The notes under the pieces are model-generated. The model was not told where the DNA came from. It searched no databases and saw only the letters and a program-made list of their open reading frames with translations. From an uncultured Bacteroidia bacterium (lineage in GTDB: Bacteria > Bacteroidota > Bacteroidia > Bacteroidales > UBA932), in assembly GCA_902761655.1 (NCBI GenBank), contig CACWLD010000008.1:1-47580 (forward strand): a stretch of 47,580 nucleotides of DNA, read 5' to 3'. Both the position numbers and the translations under genes were made by a program. Below, in pieces: positions 1-9,000 of the stretch; position 1 is the first letter of the stretch; the number at the start of each line of letters is the position of its first letter.

Positions 1-2
1 TT

Positions 3-863
3 GGATTGCTTGAATACATCGTGATCGTATCCGGTGGCTGTGATGTGTCTTTTCCAAGTTTGAGTGCGCTGTGCATGTACAGCACGATTATCTTTCTCAA
101 GGCAATTCATTTTCACGGAAGTGTTGTGCTAGCATTTGTAATCTGCTGCACACTCGGGATTCTCCTTGGCCTGTTGAATGGACTCATTATATCTAATTTT
201 CGTTTCCCTGTTTTGATTGTCACTCTTGGTACCAGCTCTATCTTCACTGGCATTTTGTTCGGTTTCCTAGGTGCGCATGAACAGCCAGTATTGCCGGCAC
301 CGATCCAGGCTCTAGCAAATCAGAATCTTTTCAGCGTTTACAGCGAAAAATCTGGTATCATGGGATCTCTTCCTGCGGTTTTTCTGTTGTTTTTGGGTCT
401 ACTAATCCTTGTGAGTTTTCTCATGAACAAAACTCATTTGGGCAGAGCCATTTACGCTGTGGGAGGTGATATCAGCGCAGCTGAAAGGATCGGCATCAAC
501 GCAAAGGGCGTTTATATGTTCATATATGGATTTGCAGGATTTATCTGCGGTCTGACTGCTTTGACTCGCGTAGCACTTATCGATTCCTGTCATCCTAACA
601 CGTTTGTGGGTATGGACATGACAGTAATAGCTGCTGTGATTCTGGGAGGTACGAGAGCCAGCGGTGGCGTTGGATCCATAACAGGAGTCATTCTCGGTAC
701 TCTGTTGCTGACGATGGTCAACAACAGCCTGCAGCTAATGGGCATCCCGACATATTGGCAGAAATGCTTTCTCGGTTTGATTATTGTCGGAGGCACAGGT
801 ATTTCAGCCTTTCAGGCAAACCGTAAGCGTATTCGCCAGCAACTTGTAGAGGAGGTGCAGTAA
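3..863 (+). CDS. Sugar ABC transporter permease, RbsC/LsrC type (5' end missing)
   Basis: Inner-membrane permease of a ribose/AI-2-type ABC importer (BPD_transp_2 family), which would form a channel with a second permease and an ATPase. The reading frame is already open at the window edge, so the N-terminus is cut off and the TTG at position 6 is not a real start. Family marks are the early GG.D.S segment (SGGCDVSFPS), the central ALGIN-like loop (GRAIYAVGGDISAAERIGIN) and the late ILGGTRASGG motif, with about seven hydrophobic segments. It ends 5 bases before a second permease start, as in rbsC/lsrCD operons. A strong GAGGAGGTG Shine-Dalgarno site overlaps its last codons, unlike the Bacteroidota genes elsewhere in the window. 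Six CATG sites also mark this stretch as foreign to the rest. The transported sugar cannot be told. Confidence 0.85.
   Translation, partial: GLLEYIVIVSGGCDVSFPSLSALCMYSTIIFLKAIHFHGSVVLAFVICCTLGILLGLLNGLIISNFRFPVLIVTLGTSSIFTGILFGFLGAHEQPVLPAPIQALANQNLFSVYSEKSGIMGSLPAVFLLFLGLLILVSFLMNKTHLGRAIYAVGGDISAAERIGINAKGVYMFIYGFAGFICGLTALTRVALIDSCHPNTFVGMDMTVIAAVILGGTRASGGVGSITGVILGTLLLTMVNNSLQLMGIPTYWQKCFLGLIIVGGTGISAFQANRKRIRQQLVEEVQ
848..856 (+). promoter_or_regulatory. Strong Shine-Dalgarno site
   Basis: AGAGGAGGTG lies 12 bases before the ATG at 869. Such a complete anti-16S match is typical of Bacillota and related groups. It is nearly absent in front of the other genes of this window, where starts have A/T-rich leaders. 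Confidence 0.6.
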
Positions 864-868
864 GAGCG

Positions 869-1099
869 ATGAGAAGGGTTTTCAAGCACTTCAAAAAAAG
901 ACTGAGGACTCGCCATGAAGGCATTAGCTCAGCACCCGAGTACCCTCGTCAGCTTCTTATCTTTATTTTAGCCTTCCTTTTCATGTCAGTCTTACATCCA
1001 ACGCTATTTCTCACCAAACGTAATATTCTCTCCATGGCCTGGCAGTTTCCAGAATATGGTCTTCTAGCTTTTGGTGTGATGTTGGCTATGATTGCGGGA
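869..1099 (+). pseudogene. Second sugar ABC permease, N-terminal fragment only
   Basis: The first roughly 77 codons of the open frame resemble the start of a second RbsC-type permease: a basic cytoplasmic N-terminus, a first membrane helix (LLIFILAFLFMSVLHP), a TKRNILSMAWQ linker and the beginning of helix 2 (GLLAFGVMLAMIAG). In intact family members the next residues are GG(I/C)DLS; here the frame turns into VFASCGPQE, which is a Bacteroidales lipobox. The permease is therefore cut at about 1091-1101 and cannot work as a transporter. Three CATG sites are in this piece. Confidence 0.75.
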
Positions 1100-3778
1100 G
1101 TTTTCGCAAGTTGCGGCCCCCAGGAACCTGAAGTCGTTGTCGTGGACGTTTCCGAAGTATCGGTCAGCCCCACCACGTTAAGCCTTGTTGCTGGCGACAC
1201 AGCCAATCTTACCGCTACGGTCAGTCCGTCCAACGCATCCAACAAGACCGTTACGTGGTCAAGTTCGGACCAGTCCGTCGCCACAGTTGATAACGGAAAG
1301 GTAACTGCCATGAAAGAGGGAAGGGCAACCATTACGGCCAAGGCCGGCGGCAAGTCGGCAACCTGTGAGGTTATTGTCACTACCAAAGTAATTCCAGTTA
1401 CCGAAATATCACTGGATCCGGCTACAATATCCATAGCAGCGGGCGAGACCGGCAAACTTACCCCGGTTATCACCCCTTCCGAAGCATCTGGCGCAGCGGT
1501 CACCTGGTCTAGTTCAGACGAAACTATTGCTACCGTGAATAATGGTACGGTGTCTGCCGTTGCAGAAGGTACGGTAACCATTACGGCCACAGCCGGTGAC
1601 AAGTCTGCAACTTGCGAGGTCACTGTCACTCCAGACAAAGAGACGCTCATAAAGAATGCCTTGATGGAGTTCTATAACGCAATGGATGGCCCTAATTGGG
1701 CGCATAATAAAGGCTGGGGAACGGATCAGCCCTTGGATAGCTGGGATGGAATAAGTAAGTACGATCCAATGACTAATTCTATATCCTTGAGTTTCGAGAA
1801 TTTTGGGTTGAAAGGAGTTATTCCAGAAAGCCTAGGAGAGTTGGGAGACTGGGTTCGTAATCTCGAATTCATAAATGAGCCTGGCATAACTGGAACGATT
1901 CCTGAATCTTTCAGCAAGTTTAGGAATTTGCAAAGATTGGAAATCAGACGCACTTCAATGACGTCTCTGCGTGATTGTTTCTCTGAAATGAAGACATTGG
2001 GGCTCTTTTTAATTCTAAGTAATAGGGAAATGAAAGGGCCTCTACCTGCATCATTGGGGAACCTACCTTCATTGATTGACATATCTATCGTCGATAACGG
2101 TTTCGAGGGATCTATTCCTCCATCGTGGGCAAACCTCGGTAACGGTTCGATTCTAAATATGAGATCAGTCGATATTGAAAACAATTATCTTTCCGGTTCG
2201 ATTCCTCAGTATTTCCTTGACGCCGCAGAAACTGATTCAAAATGGCTATTCCAATTAATTAATCAGAAAGGAATAGGTTTCGATATCGGCGGACTGGATA
2301 TTCCTGCCTATGGAGATCATGTAATAAAAGGCACGGTTCAAGACATCAGCGGCAAATCATTCACGTTTGACGATGTGATAAAGAACAACAAATACACAGT
2401 CAATCTTATTTGGGCTTCCTGGTGTCCATTCTCCAGGACCTTGATGCCTCAGCTGAAAAGCTTCTATGAACAATATCATAAAGATGGACTTGAAATAATT
2501 GCCACTTCGCAAGTGGGTGGAGTAGATGAGTATGGAGCTGGACACTTACTTGCTGATTATGAGGGCTACAAGAGAGAGGTAATTGAAAAAGGATATGACA
2601 TCTGGTATAATTACTATTGGCCCGATTACGGTTCTAGTTATATGAATACAACTCCTAATGTAGAGGTTTATGACCAAAATGGTTTTGTTATCTTCAGTTC
2701 GGTGCTCGACTTCAATGATCCGGAAAGGAATCGATTCAAAAAAAGCGCTTCTGCTGACCTGATACCATTCCTGGAGACTCTGATGGGTGTTACTGAACCA
2801 GAAGACCCGTATACTTCTACGGACTACTCGAAAGACGGTCAGGTAATAACACTTCAAAAGGCAACTGTGGGAAAGGGTATTGACATTGTGTTTATGGGAG
2901 ATGCTTATACCGACCAGGATATGGCTACGGGTGGCATCTATGAGACCGTTATGCGACAGGCAATGGAGGAGTTTTTCGATATCGAACCATATAAGACGTT
3001 CCGCAACCGCTTCAATGTGTATGCGGTGAAGGTCGTTTCTGCGAATGGCAGGATAGGTGTGGGATACAGCACTGCACTCGGCACTTATCTAGGCGAAGGC
3101 ACTTACGTAAATGGAGACAATGATAAGTGTTTTGAATACGCCTTGAAGGTTCCTGGTATCACAAGCAGAGAGAATCTGTTAATCAGTGTCATCGTTAACA
3201 GTACCCGAAACTTCGGAACAGCTATTTTGTATGCAACTGACCAGTCGAGTGTTGCTCGTATCCCTTCTTTCGGGAATGACCCTTACTACTTTGGTTCGGT
3301 ACTACAACACGAGGCAGGTGGTCACGGCTTTGCTTTCCTCGCTGATGAGTATTACCAGAATAAGGAGAAAGCCCCATCTGAATTAATAGAGGAGTACAAT
3401 TTGATGTATAACCAGTATGGATGGTACGCAAATGTAGATTTCACAAATGACCCGTCAAAAATCCACTGGAGTGCATTCCTGTCCGATAGTCGTTATGAGA
3501 AAGAGGTGGGCATCTTCGAAGGTGCTGCCCTCTATGAGAAAGGCGCTTGGCGTCCTTCTGCAAACAGCGTAATGAATATGAATATGGGAGGCTTCAACGC
3601 TCCTTCACGTTTAGCAATCTACAAGCAGATTATGAAACGAAGCGGCGAACAATACAGCTTCGAGAAGTTCCTGGAGTACGATGCCATAAATAGAAATGCA
3701 GCAACAACGTCACTCGCTCCTTCCGCCCGCCGGGGCTACAACTGGGTACCTGACTCCCCGCCAGTCATTTCACGTTGA
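869..3778 (+). CDS. Fused ORF: permease N-terminus joined to BIG2-LRR-thioredoxin-like-M64 lipoprotein
   Basis: The open frame has 969 codons, but only residues from about 78 on form a normal Bacteroidales secreted lipoprotein. In order: lipobox (GVFASC, Cys82), two BIG2 Ig-like domains (about 92-170 and 175-252), a leucine-rich-repeat region (about 258-450) with motifs such as GSIPPSWANLGN, a thioredoxin/TlpA-like domain (about 488-635) with WASWCPFS, and an M64 (IgA-peptidase) metallopeptidase domain (about 650-960) with HEAGGHGFAFLADEY near residue 814 as the zinc site. The natural signal peptide is missing: the nearest in-frame ATG (1078) leaves only 11 residues before the lipobox Cys. 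M64 enzymes are secreted metalloproteases; the substrate here is unknown. The segment is more A/T-rich than the core of the window. It may be an assembly join, so the fused protein may not exist. Confidence 0.75.
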   Translation: MRRVFKHFKKRLRTRHEGISSAPEYPRQLLIFILAFLFMSVLHPTLFLTKRNILSMAWQFPEYGLLAFGVMLAMIAGVFASCGPQEPEVVVVDVSEVSVSPTTLSLVAGDTANLTATVSPSNASNKTVTWSSSDQSVATVDNGKVTAMKEGRATITAKAGGKSATCEVIVTTKVIPVTEISLDPATISIAAGETGKLTPVITPSEASGAAVTWSSSDETIATVNNGTVSAVAEGTVTITATAGDKSATCEVTVTPDKETLIKNALMEFYNAMDGPNWAHNKGWGTDQPLDSWDGISKYDPMTNSISLSFENFGLKGVIPESLGELGDWVRNLEFINEPGITGTIPESFSKFRNLQRLEIRRTSMTSLRDCFSEMKTLGLFLILSNREMKGPLPASLGNLPSLIDISIVDNGFEGSIPPSWANLGNGSILNMRSVDIENNYLSGSIPQYFLDAAETDSKWLFQLINQKGIGFDIGGLDIPAYGDHVIKGTVQDISGKSFTFDDVIKNNKYTVNLIWASWCPFSRTLMPQLKSFYEQYHKDGLEIIATSQVGGVDEYGAGHLLADYEGYKREVIEKGYDIWYNYYWPDYGSSYMNTTPNVEVYDQNGFVIFSSVLDFNDPERNRFKKSASADLIPFLETLMGVTEPEDPYTSTDYSKDGQVITLQKATVGKGIDIVFMGDAYTDQDMATGGIYETVMRQAMEEFFDIEPYKTFRNRFNVYAVKVVSANGRIGVGYSTALGTYLGEGTYVNGDNDKCFEYALKVPGITSRENLLISVIVNSTRNFGTAILYATDQSSVARIPSFGNDPYYFGSVLQHEAGGHGFAFLADEYYQNKEKAPSELIEEYNLMYNQYGWYANVDFTNDPSKIHWSAFLSDSRYEKEVGIFEGAALYEKGAWRPSANSVMNMNMGGFNAPSRLAIYKQIMKRSGEQYSFEKFLEYDAINRNAATTSLAPSARRGYNWVPDSPPVISR

Positions 3779-3842
3779 TGTGTATTTAATTCTTTCCTAA
3801 TATGATGCGTTAGAGAATAGTCGTTTTATCCGCACTCATGCT

Positions 3843-4361
3843 TGTTGTGGCGTATTCACCGTTGACAAGAGAGCTGGAGACATCCTCACCAAAGAAAGTT
3901 TCGGAAGTTTCCAGCTCCACATAGAGTGGTGCGTCCCTGAGGGAATCACCGGCGAAAGCCAGTCCCGCGGGAACAGCGGCGTCTATCTTCAGGACAAATA
4001 TGAAATACAGATACTGGACTGCTACCAGAACGAGACCTACGCCAACGGCCAGACAGGGAGCGTGTACAAACAGGTGATCCCGCTTGCCAACGCAATGCGC
4101 AAGCCGGGAGAGTGGAATGTCTATGACATCATATACACGGCGCCCATTTTCAATGAGGACGGCACTTACAGGATGGCGCCCGTGGTTACCGTAATTCAGA
4201 ACGGAATTGTCCTGCTGAACAATTTCACCATACGCGGCACCACGGAATACATAGGCCATCCCCAGGTAATACCTCACGGGGACGGCCCACTTCGTTTACA
4301 GGCGCACGGAGATCCCAGCGCGCCTATCAGTTTCAGGAATATCTGGCTCCGAAAAATGTAG
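3843..4361 (+). pseudogene. DUF1080 (3-keto-disaccharide hydrolase-like) protein, 5' truncated
   Basis: From GVFTVDKRAGDILT onward the frame matches DUF1080 proteins, secreted concanavalin-like domains linked to sugar hydrolysis. Recognisable parts are SFGSFQLHIEW, RGNSGVYLQDKYEIQILD and a C-terminal FRNIWLRK strand. The frame continues upstream only to a stop at 3798-3800, and those extra codons look random, with no signal peptide. The first third of the family domain is therefore missing, and the cut lies at about 3840-3852. The gene ends 3 bases from the convergent small gene at 4365. The C-terminal part is undamaged, which suggests a join or recent break rather than old decay. Confidence 0.75.
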
Positions 4362-4364
4362 GTA

Positions 4365-4739
4365 CTAAGCCTCTTTCTTTGCCTTCATCTCACCGATCTT
4401 GGCTTTTGCCTTGTCAGTGAGTTCCTTGGCTTCTACCTTGGCCTCGGCATATACTTCCTTTGCCTTTACTGCGGCTTTCTGTCCAAGATCCTTGGCTTTG
4501 AGGGCAGCTTTGTCGTATGCTTCCTTGGCTTCTACCTTTGCCTTGGCACCCAGTTCCTTTGCCTTTACGGCTGCTTTCTCTCCAAGGTCCTTGGCTTTGA
4601 GTGAAGCTTTGTCATATGCTTCCTTGGCCTCTTCCTTAATCTTGTCGTATGCCTGTCCGGCCTTGTACTGTACCTTTTCTGCTATTGTGACTTTGCCGTC
4701 ACCGTTAAGGTCCATAGGGTTCTTTACTTCTTCTGCCAT
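4365..4739 (-). CDS. EF-hand plus LEA-like 11-mer repeat protein
   Basis: A 124-residue, very Ala/Lys/Glu-rich soluble protein without a signal peptide. Residues about 10-21 (DLNGDGKVTIAE) form a canonical 12-residue EF-hand-type calcium loop with Asp, Asn, Asp-Gly and a closing Glu. The rest consists of about eight consecutive 11-residue units, for example YDKIKEEAKEA, YDKASLKAKDL, GEKAAVKAKEL and GAKAKVEAKEA, ending in TDKAKAKIGEM. Three of these units form a 33-residue block present twice in tandem (99 bp each). The 11-mer amphipathic pattern is like group 3 LEA proteins and some YtxH-like stress proteins. It suggests a conditionally helical protectant or coiled coil, possibly tuned by calcium. 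It has its own promoter-like box upstream. The function is inferred from composition only. Confidence 0.7.
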   Translation of the reverse strand: MAEEVKNPMDLNGDGKVTIAEKVQYKAGQAYDKIKEEAKEAYDKASLKAKDLGEKAAVKAKELGAKAKVEAKEAYDKAALKAKDLGQKAAVKAKEVYAEAKVEAKELTDKAKAKIGEMKAKKEA

Positions 4740-4762
4740 AGTGTTAAAAATTTAGTTCTATA

Positions 4763-4770
4763 CAAATTTA
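4763..4770 (-). promoter_or_regulatory. Bacteroidota -7 box (TAAATTTG)
   Basis: On the - strand TAAATTTG matches TAnnTTTG, 23 bases before the ATG of the EF-hand/LEA-like gene. No clear TTTG partner is seen at -33. Confidence 0.4.
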
Positions 4771-4778
4771 TAAAAAAA

Positions 4779-5921
4779 TCATTTCCACTGGTCTTTTATG
4801 TTCCATTCAGGGATGAACTCCAGGTAGGGGGTGCCGTCTTCGCGGAACAGGATGGGCAGCCATATGTAGCGGCCGTCTATGGGGTTGCGCGGGCGCCAGT
4901 TGTCCGCCATAAAAATGAAGGCGTCCTTCTTGCCGGGAACCGGCAGGATGAATGTGCTCTGGCCGTGGTATGTCAGGTCTGCATCCTCTCCGGTACAGGG
5001 GTTGGGATGCTGGGTCCAGGGGCCGAAGATATCGGTTGCGGAGAACATCCTGGCGGCGTTTGGATCCCATCCGGTGCAGCCGGATGTGATCATCCAATAG
5101 ACGCCGTCCTTTTTGAAGATGGCGGGGGCCTCGTTGTGTCCGGCGGGGATTATGCGGGCGTATCGACCGCTGTGCGCGGTGTAATCGTCAGTAAGTTCAG
5201 CTATGTTAAGGGTGAGGTTGTCCTCGGCGGAGTAGATGTGGTAGGCCTTGCCGTCGTCATCTACGTAGAGGGTCTGGTCGCGGGACATCTGGCCTTCCTG
5301 GAAATCGTGCTTGAAGAGCAGGCCCTTCTTGACGGCTTCCACCCATTCGGGGGTCCAGGATTGCGGATAGTCCGCAGGGTCCAGGGCGTTCATCTCGTCT
5401 ATTTCCTGCTGAGTCATATTCACGGGGTAGATTCCCGGGTTGCCCCTGGTGGAGCCAAGATACTTGTACGGGCCGGTAACGTTGTCGCTGATGGCCACGC
5501 CGGAGCGTGCGGCGTTGTAGCCGCGTCCCCTGAGTTCAAGATGGAACCACATCACAAACTTCCCGGTTGCCTTGTTGTAGATTACCTTTGGCCTTTCCAT
5601 TATGGAACCGCGGGTGATTTCGCTCTGGGGGTCTTCCTCCACGCTTAGGGCAACGCCCTCGTTGGTCCAGTTTACAAGGTCCTTGGAGGAGTAGCAGGTC
5701 ACACCCACCAGGGCGTTGTTGCTGCGCTCTCCCTTGTGCTCTCCAAACCAGTAAAAGGTGTTGTCATAATAGAGAATTCCGCCTCCGTGGGCGTTGATGT
5801 GTACGCCGTCCTGATCAGGCCATATCTCCATAGAACGGATGGGGGCGTCAGTGTAAGGCGAGGAACAGGCGGCGGCTGCCAGAGCGGCTGCTGCAAAGAA
5901 TAATTTGGCCAGGGCTTTCAT
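4779..5921 (-). CDS. GH43 glycoside hydrolase lipoprotein, galactan-type
   Basis: A 380-residue five-bladed-propeller GH43 enzyme anchored as a lipoprotein (signal peptide rich in Ala, lipobox AAAACSS). The start of the domain reads INAHGGGILYYDNTFYWFGE, in which AHGGG replaces the usual DP of arabinanases. This resembles GH43 subfamilies 24 and 34, which include exo-beta-1,3-galactanases and arabinogalactan enzymes. Other conserved pieces are RPKVIYN, SRDQTLYVDDDGKAY, GHNEAPAIFKKDGVYWM (probable catalytic Glu) and YHGQST. The residue layout suggests removal of galactose, or less likely arabinose, from a type II arabinogalactan. It is divergent from the GH3 gene at 6012 with 90 bases between. 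The subfamily call is tentative; the GH43 call is firm. Confidence 0.85.
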   Translation of the reverse strand: MKALAKLFFAAAALAAAACSSPYTDAPIRSMEIWPDQDGVHINAHGGGILYYDNTFYWFGEHKGERSNNALVGVTCYSSKDLVNWTNEGVALSVEEDPQSEITRGSIMERPKVIYNKATGKFVMWFHLELRGRGYNAARSGVAISDNVTGPYKYLGSTRGNPGIYPVNMTQQEIDEMNALDPADYPQSWTPEWVEAVKKGLLFKHDFQEGQMSRDQTLYVDDDGKAYHIYSAEDNLTLNIAELTDDYTAHSGRYARIIPAGHNEAPAIFKKDGVYWMITSGCTGWDPNAARMFSATDIFGPWTQHPNPCTGEDADLTYHGQSTFILPVPGKKDAFIFMADNWRPRNPIDGRYIWLPILFREDGTPYLEFIPEWNIKDQWK

Positions 5922-5998
5922 ATGGGGAATCGTTTATTTTTGAAAAGGTAATTATTATTCTACAATAATAATTGCTATCTTGATAAAAATTTTATTCT

Positions 5999-6007
5999 AA
6001 CCACTAA
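5999..6007 (+). promoter_or_regulatory. AACCACTAA leader motif before GH3
   Basis: AACCACTAA sits 4 bases before the GH3 ATG. The CCACTAA core recurs in front of the GH43 gene at 21029 (twice) and the GH5-like gene at 27228. A TATCTTG element, close to a -7 box, lies at 5976-5982. Confidence 0.4.
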
Positions 6008-6011
6008 AAAT

Positions 6012-9000
6012 ATGAAGTGCAATATTTTCAGAGCCACAAAATTGTTGCTTGCAACAGTTGTGTCTGTAATGTTATTGAGTTCATCTGAACCTGTACCAAT
6101 TTACCTGAACACCTCGTATTCTTTCGAGGAGAGGGCTGCGGACTTGGTTTCCCGTCTTACCCTTGAAGAGAAGCAGAGCCTTCTCGGAAACAATATGGCG
6201 GCCGTTCCGCGCCTTGGAATCAAGGCTTACAATGTATGGAGCGAGGCCCTTCACGGAGTGCTCTCCGGCGCCAACGCCGCCGCAGGCATCCCCGGACCGT
6301 CCTCTTTCCCTAACAGCGTTGCAATTGGTTCCACCTGGGATCCTGACCTTGCACAGAGGATGGCAAGCGCCATCACTGACGAGGCCCGCGCAATATTCCA
6401 GACCGGGACCAAGGGCCTTACCTTCTGGTCTCCTGTAGTGGAGCCCGTCCGCGACCCCCGCTGGGGAAGGACCGGAGAGTCCTACGGAGAGGATCCGTTC
6501 CTTGCCGCACAGATGGCAAGGGGATTCGTCCGCGGATTTATGGGACCGGACAAGACCTACCTCAAGGCAGTTCCTACCGCAAAGCACTACTTTGCCAACA
6601 ACAGTGAGTTCGACCGCCACGTGAGCAGTTCAAATATGGACAGCCGCGATATGAGGGAGTTCTACCTCTATCCTTACAAGACCCTCATCGAGCAGGAGAA
6701 CCTGCCTTCAATTATGACATCCTACAACGCAGTAAACGGAGAGCCTACCACCTCCAGCGAGTACTACGTTGACGTTATCGCCCGACGCACATACGGTATG
6801 AAGGGCTATGTAACCGGAGACTGCTCCGCCGTGGATGACATCTTCACCGGCCACTACTATGTGGATACAGCGGAGCAGGCTGCCGCCGAAGGCCTTTACG
6901 CCGGAGTAGACTCAGACTGCGGAAGCATCTACCAGAGATATATGATCTCCGCATACGAGCAGGGACTCGTTTCAATGGCAGTTGTTGACAGGGCGCTGGT
7001 GAATATGTTCACCGTGAGGATGCGCACCGGAGAATTCGATCCTGAGGAGAAGGTGCCTTACACCAAGTACCCCACCACAATGATCAATTCCCCGGCAAAC
7101 CAGGCCCTTTCAGTAGAGCTTGCTACCAAGACCGCCGTGCTCCTCAAGAACACCAACCAGGCTCTGCCTCTCCAGCCAAAGGAGATCAAGACTATTGCCC
7201 TCATTGGCCCCCAGGCCGATGACGTAGAGCTGGGACCTTACTCAGGACGCCCTGAGCAGACCTCTATGATAAGCCCTTACGCAGGAATCAAGGATTACTT
7301 TGAGAGCCGCGGCATCCCCGTAAACATCAACCTTGTCTCTGGTGCCGATACCAAGAGCAAGAGCAACCTCCTTTACGTAGCATACTTCGAGGTGGAGAAG
7401 ACTGACGGCAGCGTTCACCGCTATGACGCCACCCAGTACAACGCCTGCTCGGAAGGCGTGACCGTAGGCTCCGGAATGGGAGAGGAAGAGCAGGTACGTA
7501 CAATTGACGACGGTGCCTGGACTGCCTACAACAACGTAGACCTCACCGATATCGAGAACCTTACCGTTGGCCTCAACATCCCCACCGAAGGTGGTATAGT
7601 AGAGGCCAGGGTATCTTCCCCTGAAGGAAACCTGGTTGCCACAATCGAGGCCACAAGGGCTTCGGGTGCAAGGGTCGGTGGCGTTTATGGCGCCAGTATG
7701 CCAATGAAGGTGAAGGCTCTCAAGCTTGGCTTGAACGAGCCCCAGACCCTCTACCTGGTTTACAAGGCTCCCGCCGACGCTCCTATCGATGACAACACTA
7801 TCAACGCAGCAAAGAACGCGGACGTTGCCGTTGTATTCGTAGGAACTGACGAACACACCGCTACTGAGGAGGCTGACCGCCTCACCCTGCTCCTCCCGGG
7901 CAACCAGATGGACCTCATCGACGCGGTTGCCGCTGCAAACAAGAAGACCATTGTTGTAATGCAGACTCTGGGATGCGTAGAGGTTGACCAGTTCAAGGAC
8001 AACCCCAACATCCAGGGAATCATCTGGACAGGATACAACGGAATGGGACAGGGCGCAGCCATTGCCAAGGTTCTCTTTGGAGACGTAAACCCTGGCGGAA
8101 AGCTCAACGCCACTTGGTTCAAGACCGTAAAGGACCTTCCTGCAATCACCAACTACAACCTCCGCGGAGGAAACGGCGTTAACGGCCGTACACTGTGGTA
8201 CTTTGACAAGCCTGTTTCCTATGAGTTCGGATACGGCCTTTCATACACCACGTTCGCATACAGCAATTTCAAGATCAGCCAGAACACAATCACCCCTCAG
8301 GACAAGATTACAGTATCCGTAGACGTTACCAACACCGGCGACTATGACGGAGATGAGGTTGTCCAGGTTTATATGACCACTCCTGATAGCCCTGCAAGCC
8401 TGCAGAGGCCAATCAAGAGGCTCAAGGGATTCAAGAGGGTTACCATTGCCCGCGGCCAGACCAAGACCGTTGACATTGACATTGACTGCGCAGACCTCTG
8501 GTTCTGGGATATGGACGCAGACAAGATGACCTATGACCAGGGACGCTACGTATTTGAGGTAGGTTCCTCTTCAAAGGACATCAGGGGTACCGTTACCGCC
8601 ACTATGAGGGGTAACCTTGTTCCTCAACTCAAGGTGGTTGTGGCTTCTGCCGGCGTTACCGTTATGAAGCCGGGTGAGACCGCCCAGGCCGAGTACACCG
8701 CCGCAATGACCGACGACAGCTTCTACGATGTTTCCAAGGCAAGCGTAATCTGGGTAAGCAACAACCCCAAGGTGGCAGAGGTTTCCTCAACCGGTCTGGT
8801 AACAGCCAAGTCTAACGGCGTTGCAACCATCACCGCAAGGGTTTCCATCAACGGCAAGACCGTAAGCGGAAGTTTCCCTGTAAAGGTTATGCCTAACCTC
8901 AATCTCGCCAGCCTCACAGTAGCAGGAAAGAATGTCCTGAAGGCCGGCAACAACGCATACAGCTATGTCCAGAAGGCCGGTGCCGCTCCTGCAGTTGCGG

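Noticed and set aside
4399..4739. Possible CRISPR-like or minisatellite repeat
   Set aside because: The 99-bp tandem block is coding for 11-mer protein repeats, with no spacers and synonymous changes between copies.
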